In this document: positions 35,022 through 45,170 of the stretch, one piece after another | Numbering within the stretch: the first letter of the stretch is position 1 | Layout: each line of letters starts with the position of its first letter | Source: Streptomyces sp. DT2A-34 | GTDB taxonomy: Bacteria > Actinomycetota > Actinomycetes > Streptomycetales > Streptomycetaceae | Length of the DNA: 64,000 bases | Reading direction: 5' to 3' | NCBI RefSeq assembly: GCF_030499515.1 | Contig: NZ_JASTWJ010000001.1 | Coordinates: forward strand, 7,110,001-7,174,000 | Position numbers and translations under genes: made by a program | The notes under the pieces: model-generated | What the model saw: the letters and a program-made list of their open reading frames with translations, nothing else | What the model was told of the DNA's origin: nothing | The model's database searches: none

Positions 35022-36641
35022 ATGACTAGTCAGACCACCATCGACACGACGGGGCCGGGGGGCAAGGCGCCGGCGGACCCGTCGGACGCGACGCCGGCCA
35101 AGGGGCTGCGCGGCCACCCTTGGTTCACCCTCATCACCGTCGCAGTGGGGGTCATGATGGTGGCCCTCGACGGCACCATCGTGGCCATCGCCAACCCGGC
35201 CATCCAGAAGGACCTCGGCGCCACCTTCGCCCAGGTCCAGTGGATCACCAACGGGTACTTCCTCGCCCTCGCGGTCTCCCTGATCACCGCCGGCAAGCTC
35301 GGCGACCGCTTCGGGCACCGCCAGACCTTCCTGATCGGCGTGGTCGGCTTCGCCGCCGCCTCCGGTGCCATCGGCCTGTCCGACAGCATCGCGCTGGTCG
35401 TCACCTTCCGCGTCTTCCAGGGCCTGTTCGGCGCGCTGCTGATGCCGGCCGCGCTCGGCCTGCTGCGGGCGACCTTCCCGGCCGAGAAGCTCAACATGGC
35501 CATCGGCATCTGGGGCATGGTCATCGGCGCCTCCACCGCGGGCGGCCCGATCCTCGGCGGCGTCCTCGTCGAGCACGTCAACTGGCAGTCGGTGTTCTTC
35601 ATCAACGTGCCGGTCGGCATCCTCGCCGTCGTCCTCGGCGTCATGATCCTGCTCGACCACCGCGCCGAGAACGCCCCCCGCTCCTTCGACATCCTGGGCA
35701 TCGCCCTGCTGTCGGCCGCGATGTTCTGCCTGGTCTGGGCCCTGATCAAGGCCCCGGAGTGGGGCTGGGGCGACGGCAAGACGTGGGCGTTCATAGCCGC
35801 GTCGGTCCTGGGCTTCGCGCTCTTCGCCTTCTGGGAGACGAAGGTCAAGGAGCCCCTCATCCCGCTCGCGCTCTTCCGCTCGGTGCCGCTGTCCGCGGGC
35901 GTCGTGCTGATGGTCCTGATGGCCATCGCCTTCATGGGCGGCCTGTTCTTCGTGACGTTCTACCTCCAGAACGTCCACGGCATGAGCCCGATCGACGCGG
36001 GCCTGCACCTGCTCCCCCTCACCGGCATGATGATCGTCGGCTCCCCACTCGCGGGCGCGATGATCACCAAGCTGGGCCCGCGTATCCCGCTGGCGGGCGG
36101 CATGGCGGCCACCGCGATCGCCATGTACGGCATGTCCACGCTTCAGACGGACACCGGCAGCGGCATCATGTCGCTCTGGTTCGCCCTCCTCGGCCTCGGT
36201 CTCGCGCCGGTCATGGTCGGCGCCACCGAGGTCATCGTCGGCAACGCGCCCATGGAGCTGTCCGGCGTCGCCGGCGGTCTCCAGCAGGCCGCGATGCAGA
36301 TCGGCGGCAGCCTCGGTACGGCCGTCCTGGGCGCCGTCATGGCCTCCAAGGTCGACAGCGACCTCGCCGGCAACTGGACGTCCGCGGGCCTGCCGCCGCT
36401 CACCGCGGCCCAGGAGGCCCAGGCCTCCGAGGCGGTCCAGGTCGGCGTGGCACCGCTGGCCCCGGGCACGCCGGACGCCATCGCCGCGAAGATCGAGGGC
36501 GTGGCGCACGACACGTTCATCTCGGGCATGAGCCTGGCCTCCTTGGTCGCCGCGGGCGTGGCGGTCGTCGCGGTCTTCGTGGCCTTCCTCACCAAGCGGG
36601 GCGAGAACGCGCAGGCGGGCGCGGGCGCGGCGCACATCTGA
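35022..36641 (+). CDS. MFS efflux transporter (DHA2, EmrB/QacA type)
   Basis: 539 residues, about 14 membrane spans, proton-driven drug or metabolite efflux. Motifs: VALDGTIVAIANPAIQKDLG (motif D1), GKLGDRFGHRQTF (motif A), and GIWGMVIGASTAGGPILGG (motif C of antiporters). A Thr/Pro-rich N-terminal cytoplasmic segment precedes TM1. Divergent from tetR, the usual drug-exporter arrangement. The start has no clear RBS, consistent with a nearly leaderless transcript. Confidence 0.95.
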   Translation: MTSQTTIDTTGPGGKAPADPSDATPAKGLRGHPWFTLITVAVGVMMVALDGTIVAIANPAIQKDLGATFAQVQWITNGYFLALAVSLITAGKLGDRFGHRQTFLIGVVGFAAASGAIGLSDSIALVVTFRVFQGLFGALLMPAALGLLRATFPAEKLNMAIGIWGMVIGASTAGGPILGGVLVEHVNWQSVFFINVPVGILAVVLGVMILLDHRAENAPRSFDILGIALLSAAMFCLVWALIKAPEWGWGDGKTWAFIAASVLGFALFAFWETKVKEPLIPLALFRSVPLSAGVVLMVLMAIAFMGGLFFVTFYLQNVHGMSPIDAGLHLLPLTGMMIVGSPLAGAMITKLGPRIPLAGGMAATAIAMYGMSTLQTDTGSGIMSLWFALLGLGLAPVMVGATEVIVGNAPMELSGVAGGLQQAAMQIGGSLGTAVLGAVMASKVDSDLAGNWTSAGLPPLTAAQEAQASEAVQVGVAPLAPGTPDAIAAKIEGVAHDTFISGMSLASLVAAGVAVVAVFVAFLTKRGENAQAGAGAAHI

Positions 36642-36932
36642 GGCCGAGCAGGCGAACGGAGGGATTCGCGGCGGGAGTTCCCCTATCAGGGTGACTTGGC
36701 TAAAGATCCCTCCCATCCGGCATGCGCCGCAGGTCAGATTGGGGGGAGCCCTCCGTACGGCATGTTCCTCGGGCACGTTCGTACGACGAGGAGGGCGACC
36801 TGGGCTGCGGCGCGCTGCCGGAGGGGGACAGCGCGCCGACGGCCCGGAACAACCGGAGGATTAGCGCCCGCACGCGGGGTACTCGACTCTACGAACCCAA
36901 CCGACCGAAAGGTTCTGGGAGTTGAGTTGACG

Positions 36933-37238
36933 ATGGCGGGCTTCGGACACCGAACGCGCAGGTACCCCCGCTCACGTGGCCGGACGTGGTCACGGACCGG
37001 GCCGGATCGCGCGACGCTGGGCATCATCGGAGCCGTCTGCGCGGTTGCCGGGTTTTTCGTACTGGGCATCATCCTGGGTCCCGTGGCGATCGCCTGCGGA
37101 TGGCTGGCGATGGGCCGCAGTTGGACCGGAGCCCGCCCTGTCCCCGCCCTGATCGCGGTGGTCCTGGGCGCGATAGACACCCTGCTGGCGATCATCTGGC
37201 CGACAGGGACGGCGACACCGGGCGGTGGCCTGTTCTAG
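36933..37238 (+). CDS. Small DUF4190-like membrane protein
   Basis: 101 residues from ATG 36933 (MAGFGHRTRRYPRSRGR), with a very basic N-terminus and two hydrophobic hairpin helices (LGIIGAVCAVAGFFVLGIIL and VPALIAVVLGAIDTLLAIIW) separated by CGWLAMGRSW, the DUF4190 pattern. The frame is open further upstream but that part has no family likeness. Function unknown; possibly a small envelope protein. A dispersed repeat lies 47 bp downstream. Confidence 0.75.
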   Translation: MAGFGHRTRRYPRSRGRTWSRTGPDRATLGIIGAVCAVAGFFVLGIILGPVAIACGWLAMGRSWTGARPVPALIAVVLGAIDTLLAIIWPTGTATPGGGLF

Positions 37239-37284
37239 CGCCCAAGAGCTCGGGACTCCGGGTTCGATGGCGGCTGCGGGTGGT

Positions 37285-37320
37285 GGGGGGCTGATCGCGC
37301 AGTTCCCCGCGCACCTTGGG
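37285..37320 (-). repeat. Dispersed intergenic repeat, inverted copy
   Basis: GGGGGGCTGATCGCGCAGTT and CCCCGCGCACCTTGGG: the same repeat read on the minus strand, in the gap between the DUF4190-like gene and the potassium channel gene. Confidence 0.75.
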
Positions 37321-37357
37321 ACGTTGCAGCACCGGCCGCCAAGCCCCGGGCAACCAG

Positions 37358-38119
37358 CTAACGAGGCTGGTCCTTCCACACCTGCCCAGGCACCGTCGCC
37401 CCAGACATCGACGCGACCTCGGCCCGCAACGCCCGCACCTCCTCCGTGAGCACCCGAATCGCCTCCGTCTGCCGCCGCTCCTCCACATCGTCCATCTCGA
37501 ACCGGGCTATGAACCACGCGGCGATGTTCGCGGTCACCACACCCAGCAAGGCGATCCCGGACAGCATCAGCCCCACCGCGAGCACCCGCCCCACCCCCGT
37601 GGTCGGCGCGTGATCCCCGTACCCCACGGTCGTCATGGTCGTAAAGGACCACCACACCGCGTCACCCAGCGTCTTGATGTTCCCGTCCGGTGAGTCCCGC
37701 TCGACGGACAGCACGGCCAGCGACCCGAACATCAGCAGCCCGACCACCGACCCGGCGACATAGGTCGTCAGCCGCACCTGCGAGGCCATCCGGGCCCGTT
37801 GCCCGACGAGCAGCAGCGTCGCCACGAGCCGCAGCAGCCGCAGCGGCTGGACCAGCGGCAGTACGACCGCGAACAGATCGAGCCAGTGGCTCCGTACGAA
37901 CTCCACCCGCCGCTCGGCGAGAGCGAGCCGCACGACGTAGTCCAGCGCGAACGCGCCCCACACCACCCACTCCACCGCGAGACACGCGGACACCACCTCA
38001 CCGCTCGCGTCCGGCTCGACGATCGGCACGGCATAGGCCACGGCGAACACCAGGGCCAACGCGAAAAGGGGCTGCTGGGTACGTCGTTCCCAACGGACTT
38101 GCGCGAGCGGTTGCTTCAT
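37358..38119 (-). CDS. Voltage-gated-type potassium channel subunit
   Basis: 253 residues. Several membrane helices, with an Arg-rich segment in the S4 position (PLRLLRLVATLLLVGQRARM) and the pore helix and selectivity filter SFTTMTTVGYGDHAP (about 160-175). The C-terminal coiled coil (EERRQTEAIRVLTEEVRALR) would tetramerise it. The ATG at 38119 (MKQPLAQVRWERRT) is selected from context; the open frame extends 19 codons upstream. Likely a KvAP-like cation channel setting membrane potential. Confidence 0.92.
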   Translation of the reverse strand: MKQPLAQVRWERRTQQPLFALALVFAVAYAVPIVEPDASGEVVSACLAVEWVVWGAFALDYVVRLALAERRVEFVRSHWLDLFAVVLPLVQPLRLLRLVATLLLVGQRARMASQVRLTTYVAGSVVGLLMFGSLAVLSVERDSPDGNIKTLGDAVWWSFTTMTTVGYGDHAPTTGVGRVLAVGLMLSGIALLGVVTANIAAWFIARFEMDDVEERRQTEAIRVLTEEVRALRAEVASMSGATVPGQVWKDQPR

Positions 38120-38141
38120 GGGCGCATCGTAGGAAATGTGA

Positions 38142-38185
38142 AGGGGTGGTGTATCCCGCAGGTCACCCACGGGCACACCACCCCT
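38142..38185 (-). terminator. Hairpin downstream of aceE
   Basis: AGGGGTGGTGT (38142-38152) pairs with ACACCACCCCT (38175-38185), 11 perfect pairs with a 22-base loop, in the 90-bp gap after the aceE stop and before the channel gene on the same strand. Confidence 0.55.
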
Positions 38186-38209
38186 GTACAGCCGTTGAGT
38201 CCGCCGACG

Positions 38210-40957
38210 CTAGGCGTCGCCTCCCGCGGCGCCCGGGTCCGCAGCCGACACGTCGAGCAGCTGGTAACGGTCGATCGCCTGCTTCAGCACCGACCGGTCC
38301 ACCTTGCCCTCCTTCGCCAGCTCGGTCAGCACCCCGACGACCACCGACTGCGCGTCGATGTGGAAGAACCGCCGCGCCGCACCGCGCGTGTCCGCGAACC
38401 CGAACCCGTCCGCACCCAGCGACTGGTACGTCCCCGGCACCCACCGGGCGATCTGGTCCGGCACCGACCGCATCCAGTCCGAGACGGCCACGAACGGGCC
38501 GTCGGCCCCGCTGAGCTTGCGCGTCACCCACGGCACCCGCTGCTCCTCCTCCGGATGCAGCAGGTTGTGCTCCTCGCACTCCACGGCCTCGCGCCGCAGC
38601 TCGTTCCAGGAGGTCGCCGACCAGACGTCCGCCTTGACGTTCCACTCCTCGGCGAGGATCTTCTGCGCCTCGACCGCCCAGGGGACGGCCACACCGGACG
38701 CGATGATCTGTGCCGGGATCGACCCCGCCGTGCCCTCGCTGAAGCGGTAGACGCCCTTGAGGATGCCCTCGACGTCCGCGTTCTCCGGCTCGGCCGGGTG
38801 CTGGATCGGCTCGTTGTAGACGGTGAGGTAGTAGAAGACGTCCTCGCCGTGCGGGTGCTGCTCGTCGCCGCCGTACATCCGGCGCAGACCGTCCTTGACG
38901 ATGTGCGCGATCTCGAAGCCGAACGCCGGGTCGTACGACACGCAGCCCGGGTTGGTCGAGGCGAGCAGCTGCGAGTGGCCGTCGGCGTGCTGCAGGCCCT
39001 CGCCGGTCAGCGTCGTACGGCCGGCGGTCGCGCCCAGCACGAAACCGCGCGCCAGCTGGTCCGACATCTGCCAGAACTGGTCACCGGTGCGCTGGAAACC
39101 GAACATCGAGTAGAAGACGTAGACCGGGATCAGCGGCTCGCCGTGCGTGGCGTACGCCGAACCCGCCGCGATCAGCGACGCCGTACAGCCCGCCTCGGAG
39201 ATGCCGTCGTGCAGCATCTGGCCCTGCGGCGACTCCTTGTAGGCGAGCAGCAGATCGCGGTCGACCGCCTCGTACTGCTGGCCGAGCGGGTTGTAGATCT
39301 TCGCGCTCGGGAAGAACGAGTCCATGCCGAACGTGCGGTACTCGTCCGGCGCGATCAGCACGAAACGCCTGCCGATCTCCTTGTCCCGCATGAGGTCCTT
39401 GAGCAGCCGTACGAACGCCATGGTGGTGGCGATCGACTGCTGGCCCGAACCCTTCTTCACGGTCGCGTACGTCTTGTCGTCCGGCAGTGCCAGCGGCTTG
39501 GAGCGCACGACACGCGTCGGGACGTAACCGCCGAGCCCCTTGCGGCGGTCGTGCATGTACTGGATCTCCTCGGAGTCCCGCCCGGGGTGGTAGTACGGCG
39601 GGAGCCCGCTGTCCAGGTCCTTGTCGGCGATCGGCAGGTGCAGGCGGTCGCGGAAGCGCTTGAGGTCGTCGACCGTCAGCTTCTTCATCTGGTGCGTGGC
39701 GTTGCGGCCCTCGAAGTTGGGACCGAGCGTCCAGCCCTTGATCGTCTTGGCGAGGATCACCGTCGGCTGGCCCTTGTGCGCCCGGGCGGCCGAATAGGCG
39801 GCGTAGATCTTCTTGTGGTCGTGACCGCCGCGGCCCAGGTGCAGGATCTGGTCGTCGGTCATGCCCTCGACCATCGCGCGCAGCCGGTGGTCGTCGCCGA
39901 AGAAGTGGTCGCGGATGTAGCCGCCGGTCTCGGTGGCGTACGTCTGGAACTGGCCGTCCGGCGTGGTGTTCATCCGGTTGACCAGGACGCCGTCGCGGTC
40001 CTGCGCCAGCAGCGGGTCCCAGGTGCGGTCCCAGATCAGCTTGATGACGTTCCAGCCGGCGCCGCGGAAGATCGACTCCAGCTCCTGGATGACCTTGCCG
40101 TTGCCGCGCACGGGGCCGTCCAGGCGCTGCAGGTTGCAGTTCACGACGAAGGTGAGGTTGTCCAGGCCCTCGCGGGCGGCGATGGACAGCTGGCCGAGCG
40201 ACTCCGGCTCGTCCATCTCGCCGTCGCCCAGGAACGCCCACACATGCGACTTGGAGGTGTCGGCGATGCCGCGCGCCTCCATGTAGCGGTTCATCCGCGC
40301 CTGGTAGATCGCGCCGATCGGGCCGAGCCCCATCGACACGGTCGGGAACTCCCAGAAGCCCGGCATCAGCCGCGGGTGCGGATAGCTGGACAGCCCGTAC
40401 GGCGCCTTCGACTTCTCCTGGCGGAACGCGTCCAGGTTCTGCTCGCTGAGCCGGTCCAGCAGGAACGCGCGCGCGTAGATGCCCGGAGAGGCGTGGCCCT
40501 GGAAGAAGACCTGGTCGCCGCCGTCGCCCTCGTCCTTGCCCCGGAAGAAGTGGTTGAAGCCCACGTCGTAGAGCGAGGCGGAGGAGGCGAAGGTCGCGAT
40601 GTGACCGCCGACGCCGATGCCGGGGCGCTGGGCCCTGGACACCATGACCGCGGCGTTCCACCGGGTCGCGTTGAGGATCTTGCGCTCGATCTCCTCGTTG
40701 CCCGGGAAGAACGGCTCGTCCTTGGTGGCGATCGTGTTGACGTAGTCCGTGCTGCGCATCTCGGGCACGGCCACGCGCTTCTCGCGGGCCCGCTCGATCA
40801 GCCGCAGCATCAGATAGCGGGCCCGCTCCCGGCCGCGCTCGTCCACGGCGGCGTCGAGGGAATCGAGCCACTCCTGGGTTTCCTCGGGGTCGAAGTCAGG
40901 AACCTGACTCGGAAGGCCGCCAATGATGATCGGGTTTCGATCGGATCCGGAAGCCAC
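38210..40957 (-). CDS. aceE: Pyruvate dehydrogenase E1 component, homodimeric type
   Basis: 915 residues; decarboxylates pyruvate with thiamine diphosphate and passes acetyl to E2 for acetyl-CoA. The ThDP motif [20 protein letters not shown] followed by [19 protein letters not shown] is present near 245-285. Also seen: [20 protein letters not shown] near the start and [20 protein letters not shown] near 660. Length matches actinobacterial AceE. GTG start with AAGGAA upstream. E2 and E3 genes are not in this window. A 362-bp divergent gap separates it from the DUF3052 gene. Confidence 0.97.
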   Translation of the reverse strand: MASGSDRNPIIIGGLPSQVPDFDPEETQEWLDSLDAAVDERGRERARYLMLRLIERAREKRVAVPEMRSTDYVNTIATKDEPFFPGNEEIERKILNATRWNAAVMVSRAQRPGIGVGGHIATFASSASLYDVGFNHFFRGKDEGDGGDQVFFQGHASPGIYARAFLLDRLSEQNLDAFRQEKSKAPYGLSSYPHPRLMPGFWEFPTVSMGLGPIGAIYQARMNRYMEARGIADTSKSHVWAFLGDGEMDEPESLGQLSIAAREGLDNLTFVVNCNLQRLDGPVRGNGKVIQELESIFRGAGWNVIKLIWDRTWDPLLAQDRDGVLVNRMNTTPDGQFQTYATETGGYIRDHFFGDDHRLRAMVEGMTDDQILHLGRGGHDHKKIYAAYSAARAHKGQPTVILAKTIKGWTLGPNFEGRNATHQMKKLTVDDLKRFRDRLHLPIADKDLDSGLPPYYHPGRDSEEIQYMHDRRKGLGGYVPTRVVRSKPLALPDDKTYATVKKGSGQQSIATTMAFVRLLKDLMRDKEIGRRFVLIAPDEYRTFGMDSFFPSAKIYNPLGQQYEAVDRDLLLAYKESPQGQMLHDGISEAGCTASLIAAGSAYATHGEPLIPVYVFYSMFGFQRTGDQFWQMSDQLARGFVLGATAGRTTLTGEGLQHADGHSQLLASTNPGCVSYDPAFGFEIAHIVKDGLRRMYGGDEQHPHGEDVFYYLTVYNEPIQHPAEPENADVEGILKGVYRFSEGTAGSIPAQIIASGVAVPWAVEAQKILAEEWNVKADVWSATSWNELRREAVECEEHNLLHPEEEQRVPWVTRKLSGADGPFVAVSDWMRSVPDQIARWVPGTYQSLGADGFGFADTRGAARRFFHIDAQSVVVGVLTELAKEGKVDRSVLKQAIDRYQLLDVSAADPGAAGGDA

Positions 40958-41319
40958 GCTGTTCCTTACCTGTCAGAGGGCTGTGTTTCTGGGGTTTCTG
41001 GGCGTCTGCACCACTCCCCATCGTGTACCTAGGGGCGCCAAACGTCATCTCTACTGTGAGGTAACCGGGTCCTGGTAACGGCGGAGTACCCGCTGAGGGT
41101 TCCCAAACGCCCAAAGGGGGCAGATTGGCGTGGTGTACGTCACCTTGGGACGATGATGGTGTGCCTGAAGTTGCGGTGACACGTTCAGGATCGTCACCGT
41201 TTCGGCGGTCTGAACGGCCGGGTACTTGCGCGATCCGTCCCGCCCGTGTGGACTACGGCCAATGCTTCGCGCACGCGCGTGGCTGAGTTATTTCCCAAGA
41301 CATGATCAGGAGGCAACCC
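40958..41319. other. Intergenic region between divergent aceE and DUF3052 gene
   Basis: No gene. On the minus strand, CAGTAGAGAT near 41053-41062 could hold an aceE -10 (TAGAGA), with a leader of about 95 bases containing two CCCAGAAA repeats. On the plus strand I see no clear consensus promoter; AGGAGG at 41310-41315 is the DUF3052 ribosome binding site. Confidence 0.4.
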
Positions 41320-41754
41320 GTGAGCGCGACCGCGGACCACGCGGAGGAGCGGACCCTTGCCGAGAGGCTGGGGTTCCAGCCCGAGCAGGTGGTCCAGGAG
41401 ATCGGCTACGACGACGACGTAGACCAGGAACTCCGCGAGGCCATTGAGTCAGTCACCGGCACAGAACTCGTGGACGAGGACTACGACGACGTTGCCGATG
41501 CCGCGGTGCTGTGGTTCCGCGACGAGGACGGCGACCTGACGGATGCGCTGGTGGACGCCACCACGTACATCGAAGAGGGCGGCGCCATCCTGTTGCTGAC
41601 CCCGAAGACCGGCCGTGACGGCTACGTGGAGCCCAGCGACATCTCTGAAGCCGCGACCACGGCGGGTCTGTCGGCATCCAAGAGCGTCAGCGTCGGCAAG
41701 GACTGGAGCGGCAGCCGGCTGGTGACGCCCAAGGCCGCCAAGACCAAGAAGTAA
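41320..41754 (+). CDS. DUF3052 family protein
   Basis: 144 residues, very acidic. GTG start with CAGGAGG 6 bp upstream. Family stretches: LAERLGFQPEQVVQEIGYDD, DEDYDDVADAAVLWFRDEDG, and the C-terminal KDWSGSRLVTPK. Conserved next to aceE in Streptomyces (from memory). No catalytic motif is visible and its function is not known to me. Followed by a strong terminator, so transcribed alone. Confidence 0.9.
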   Translation: MSATADHAEERTLAERLGFQPEQVVQEIGYDDDVDQELREAIESVTGTELVDEDYDDVADAAVLWFRDEDGDLTDALVDATTYIEEGGAILLLTPKTGRDGYVEPSDISEAATTAGLSASKSVSVGKDWSGSRLVTPKAAKTKK

Positions 41755-41775
41755 TCGGTAATAGCCGCTGGCGGT

Positions 41776-41805
41776 GCCGGGCCGGGCTGAAAAGCCCGGC
41801 CCGGC
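41776..41805 (+). terminator. Terminator after the DUF3052 gene
   Basis: A 13-bp perfect GC stem (41776-41788 with 41793-41805) closed by a GAAA tetraloop, 21 bp after the stop codon. Confidence 0.85.
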
Positions 41806-41882
41806 CTCCTGCACGGGCCTTGGTGGTCGCTGCATAGGGTGGGTTCCATCCGAACAGCCCCACCGAAGGGACATCCACGACG

Positions 41883-42341
41883 ATGGCGATCCAGGTCGGC
41901 GACAAGGCCCCCGACTTCGAGCTCAAGGACAACCACGGCGCCACCGTGAAGCTCTCCGACTTCCGTGGCTCCAAGAACGTCGTTCTGCTCTTCTACCCCT
42001 TCGCCTTCACCGGCGTGTGCACCGGCGAGCTGTGCGAGGTGCGCGACAACCTGCCGCAGTTCTCCGACCGCGACACCCAGGTGCTCGCCGTCTCCAACGA
42101 CTCCATCCACACCCTGCGCGTCTTCGCCGAGCAGGAGGGCCTGGAGTACCCGCTGCTCAGCGACTTCTGGCCGCACGGCGAGGTCAGCCGCGCCTACGGC
42201 GTCTTCGCCGAGGACAAGGGCTGCGCGGTACGCGGCACCTTCGTCATCGACAAGGAGGGCATCGTGCGCTGGACGGTCGTCAACGCCCTGCCGGACGCGC
42301 GTGACCTGAACGAGTACGTCAAGGCCCTCGACACCCTCTGA
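41883..42341 (+). CDS. AhpE-type peroxiredoxin
   Basis: 152 residues; reduces peroxides through a cysteine thiol. The peroxidatic Cys46 lies in [19 protein letters not shown], with a second cysteine (Cys51) five residues on and another in [14 protein letters not shown]. Active-site Thr (T43 region) and Arg are present. The AhpE class (as in M. tuberculosis) has a similar FTGxCxGEL motif; the extra Cys51 could act as resolving residue (inference). Cytoplasmic, monocistronic, 157 bp before the first TerD gene. Confidence 0.93.
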   Translation: MAIQVGDKAPDFELKDNHGATVKLSDFRGSKNVVLLFYPFAFTGVCTGELCEVRDNLPQFSDRDTQVLAVSNDSIHTLRVFAEQEGLEYPLLSDFWPHGEVSRAYGVFAEDKGCAVRGTFVIDKEGIVRWTVVNALPDARDLNEYVKALDTL

Positions 42342-42498
42342 CCCGTGTGATCCCGTCCGGTCCCTCTGGTGACCGACACCTGTGATTCTTGGGCACCAGG
42401 GCCTGCGAGGTACGGGAACCCGTCACTAGGATCGACTCGTTGATCCGATATCAAACGCACGGCGGGGCTCCCCGCCCCTGGAAACCAATGGAGGACTC

Positions 42499-43074
42499 GT
42501 GGGAGTCAGCCTCAGCAAGGGCGGCAACGTATCACTGAGCAAGGAGGCCCCGGGCCTCACTGCGGTCATCGTCGGTCTGGGGTGGGACGTCCGCACCACG
42601 ACCGGCACCGACTTCGACCTCGACGCCAGCGCGCTGCTGCTGAACCCGGAGGGCAAGGTCGGCAGCGACGCGAACTTCGTCTTCTTCAACAACCTCAAGA
42701 GCGCCGACGGCTCCGTCGAGCACACCGGTGACAACCTCACCGGTGAGGGCGAGGGCGACGACGAGCAGATCAAGGTCAACCTCGCCGGCGTCCCGGCCGA
42801 CGTGGAGAAGATCGTCTTCCCGGTCTCGATCTACGACGCCGAGAACCGCCAGCAGTCCTTCGGCCAGGTGCGCAACGCGTTCATCCGCGTCGTCAACCAG
42901 GCCGGCGGCGCCGAGATCGCGCGCTACGACCTCAGCGAGGACGCGTCCACCGAGACCGCGATGGTCTTCGGCGAGCTGTACCGGCACGGTGCGGAGTGGA
43001 AGTTCCGCGCCATCGGCCAGGGCTACGCCTCGGGCCTGCGCGGCATCGCACAGGACTTCGGTGTGAACGTCTGA
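42499..43074 (+). CDS. TerD family tellurium-resistance/stress protein, paralogue 1
   Basis: 191 residues, a calcium-binding beta-sandwich. Signature: [20 protein letters not shown] near the start, [19 protein letters not shown] and [15 protein letters not shown] with the acidic Ca2+ site, and a C-terminal [23 protein letters not shown] start with GGAGGA upstream. 80% or so identical by eye to the next gene. TerD proteins in Streptomyces are linked to calcium, stress and differentiation; no tellurite role can be inferred from sequence alone. Confidence 0.95.
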   Translation: MGVSLSKGGNVSLSKEAPGLTAVIVGLGWDVRTTTGTDFDLDASALLLNPEGKVGSDANFVFFNNLKSADGSVEHTGDNLTGEGEGDDEQIKVNLAGVPADVEKIVFPVSIYDAENRQQSFGQVRNAFIRVVNQAGGAEIARYDLSEDASTETAMVFGELYRHGAEWKFRAIGQGYASGLRGIAQDFGVNV

Positions 43075-43195
43075 GGTCATCATCCGAGGGGTGACCGTCC
43101 AGGGCACCACTGGCTGAGTCCGGCGCCGTACCGTTTGGGTGCGGCGCCGGATGCGCAGGACAACCAAAAAGCATCACGCGGGGAGGACCAGCAAT

Positions 43196-43771
43196 ATGGG
43201 CGTCACGCTCGCCAAGGGAGGCAATGTCTCCCTGTCCAAGGCCGCACCGAATCTCACCCAGGTGATGATCGGGCTCGGCTGGGACGCGCGCTCCACCACC
43301 GGAGCCCCCTTCGACCTCGACGCCAGCGCCCTGATGTGCACCGGCGGACGGGTCATGGGCGATGAGTGGTTCGTCTTCTACAACCAGCTCAAGAGCCCGG
43401 ACGGCTCGGTGGAGCACACCGGGGACAACCTCACCGGTGAGGGCGACGGCGACGACGAGTCGCTCCTGATCGACCTCTCCAAGGTGCCGGCCCAGTGCGA
43501 CAAGATCGTCGTCCCCGTCTCCATCCACATGGCCGACGAGCGCGGCCAGACCTTCGGCCAGGTCAGCAACGCCTTCATCCGCGTCGTGAACCAGGCCGAC
43601 GGCCAGGAGCTCGCCCGCTACGACCTGAGCGAGGACGCCTCCACCGAGACCGCCATGATCTTCGGCGAGGTGTACCGCCACCAGGGAGAGTGGAAGTTCC
43701 GGGCCGTCGGACAGGGGTACGCGTCGGGTCTGCGCGGCATCGCGCTGGACTTCGGGGTCAACGTCTCATAA
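43196..43771 (+). CDS. TerD family protein, paralogue 2
   Basis: 191 residues with the same layout as the preceding paralogue: [40 protein letters not shown], and [23 protein letters not shown] with GGGAGGA upstream. It differs in having two cysteines (LMCTGG and PAQCDK) absent from paralogue 1. Tandem duplication 121 bp apart. Followed by the TerC-superfamily membrane protein, a classical Ter partner. Confidence 0.95.
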   Translation: MGVTLAKGGNVSLSKAAPNLTQVMIGLGWDARSTTGAPFDLDASALMCTGGRVMGDEWFVFYNQLKSPDGSVEHTGDNLTGEGDGDDESLLIDLSKVPAQCDKIVVPVSIHMADERGQTFGQVSNAFIRVVNQADGQELARYDLSEDASTETAMIFGEVYRHQGEWKFRAVGQGYASGLRGIALDFGVNVS

Positions 43772-43824
43772 CGCGATATGAGCAAAAGTCGGGGCCCCGT
43801 GGGGTGGGGAGGGGGGCCGACTAG

Positions 43825-43856
43825 ACTTCGGCTTCAAAGTCTTCGTAAAGCCGAGT
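43825..43856 (+). promoter_or_regulatory. Hairpin in the TerC-like gene leader
   Basis: ACTTCGGCTT pairs imperfectly with AAGCCGAGT, 41 bp before the start codon, just after a -10-like TAGACT (43822-43827). Could be a 5' mRNA structure; no yybP-ykoY consensus is present. Confidence 0.3.
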
Positions 43857-43897
43857 GCGGCGCTCGGGAGCCCCGTACACACAGGATTGGGTAGCCA

Positions 43898-45046
43898 GTG
43901 GTTCTGAAAACCTTCGGCTGGTCGTTCGCGGTCACCGCGCTCGGCCTGGTTGCAGCGGTCCTCTTCGGGGGGTGGACCGCCCTCGGCATCGTGGCGATCC
44001 TCTCCGTCCTCGAGATCTCGCTGTCGTTCGACAACGCGGTGGTCAACGCCGGAATCCTGAAGAAGATGAATGCCTTCTGGCAGAAGATCTTCCTCACCAT
44101 CGGCATCCTGATCGCCGTCTTCGGTATGCGTCTGGTCTTCCCCGTCGTCATCGTCGCGATCAGCGCGCAGCTCGGGCCGATCGAGGCCGTCGACCTCGCG
44201 CTCAGCGACAAGGACCAGTACCAGCAGCTGGTCACCGACGCCCACCCGGCGATCGCCGCGTTCGGTGGCATGTTCCTGCTGATGATCTTCCTGGACTTCA
44301 TCTTCGAGGACCGGGACATCAAGTGGCTGGGCTGGCTGGAGCGCCCGCTCGCCAAGCTCGGCAAGATCGACATGCTGACCGTCTGCATCGCCCTGATCGT
44401 GCTGCTCATCAGCGCGATGACCTTCGCGACCAACGCCCACCAGCACGGCGGCGCACACGTCGACAAGGCGGAGACGGTTCTGCTCTCCGGTATCGGGGGC
44501 CTCATCACCTACCTGATCGTGGGCGGCCTCTCCGGCTACTTCGAGGACAAGCTCGAAGAGGAGGAGGAGCGCGAGCACGAGGCCGAGGAAGAGGCCGAGC
44601 GCTCCGGCAAGCCCCGCACCGCCGTCGCCATGGCCGGCAAGGCCGCGTTCTTCATGTTCCTCTACCTGGAGGTCCTGGACGCGTCCTTCTCCTTCGACGG
44701 CGTGATCGGCGCCTTCGCCATCACCAACGACATCGTCCTGATGGCCCTGGGTCTCGGTATCGGCGCGATGTACGTCCGTTCGCTGACCGTGTACCTGGTC
44801 CGCGAGGGCACCCTCGACGACTACGTCTACCTGGAGCACGGCGCGCACTACGCCATCGGCGCCCTCGCCGGGATCCTCCTGGTCACCATCCAGTACGAGA
44901 TCAACGAGTTCATCACCGGCTCCATCGGCGTCATCCTGATCGGCTGGTCCTTCTGGTCCTCCGTCCGCCGCAACCGTGCGCTGGCGGCAGCGGAGGGAAA
45001 AGCGGCGGCCTCGGACGAGAAGACTGAGGTCTCGTCCGGGGTGTGA
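43898..45046 (+). CDS. TerC-superfamily integral membrane protein (DUF475 type)
   Basis: 382 residues, about nine membrane spans. Two TerC-like repeats carry the metal-binding acidic motif: VLEISLSFDNAVVNAGIL near residue 38 and VLDASFSFDGVIGAFAITND near residue 265. Between them is a highly charged cytoplasmic loop (DKLEEEEEREHEAEEEAERS) at about 220-240. GTG start. TerC/Alx-type proteins export Mn2+ or associate with the Ter complex. It ends at a strong terminator with a T5 tail, closing the first Ter transcription unit. Confidence 0.92.
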   Translation: MVLKTFGWSFAVTALGLVAAVLFGGWTALGIVAILSVLEISLSFDNAVVNAGILKKMNAFWQKIFLTIGILIAVFGMRLVFPVVIVAISAQLGPIEAVDLALSDKDQYQQLVTDAHPAIAAFGGMFLLMIFLDFIFEDRDIKWLGWLERPLAKLGKIDMLTVCIALIVLLISAMTFATNAHQHGGAHVDKAETVLLSGIGGLITYLIVGGLSGYFEDKLEEEEEREHEAEEEAERSGKPRTAVAMAGKAAFFMFLYLEVLDASFSFDGVIGAFAITNDIVLMALGLGIGAMYVRSLTVYLVREGTLDDYVYLEHGAHYAIGALAGILLVTIQYEINEFITGSIGVILIGWSFWSSVRRNRALAAAEGKAAASDEKTEVSSGV

Positions 45047-45074
45047 CACCCCTGCGGGTGAGGAACGCTCTGAG

Positions 45075-45107
45075 CGGGGCGGCCGGGCCTCCGGCCGCCC
45101 CGCCGGT
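45075..45107 (+). terminator. Terminator after the TerC-like gene
   Basis: A 12-bp perfect GC stem (45075-45086 with 45091-45102) with a GCCT loop, followed after CCGG by TTTTT, rare in this genome. Confidence 0.88.
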
Positions 45108-45170
45108 TTTTCCAGGTGACCGTGGTTCTTTCGTGGTGAACGCGGTTCTTTCGTGGGACGTGGGGGCGGA

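Noticed and set aside
37799-41032. A 1077-codon open frame on the plus strand opposite aceE
   Set aside because: It is the antisense shadow of aceE: the minus strand shows clear AceE motifs over the whole length, and the plus product is an Arg/Val/Leu/His-rich sequence with no domain. Long antisense frames are expected at this GC content.
43772-43897. yybP-ykoY riboswitch before the TerC-like gene
   Set aside because: Expected because TerC/Alx genes often have one, but neither GGGGAGTAG nor CGAGACC is present in this leader.
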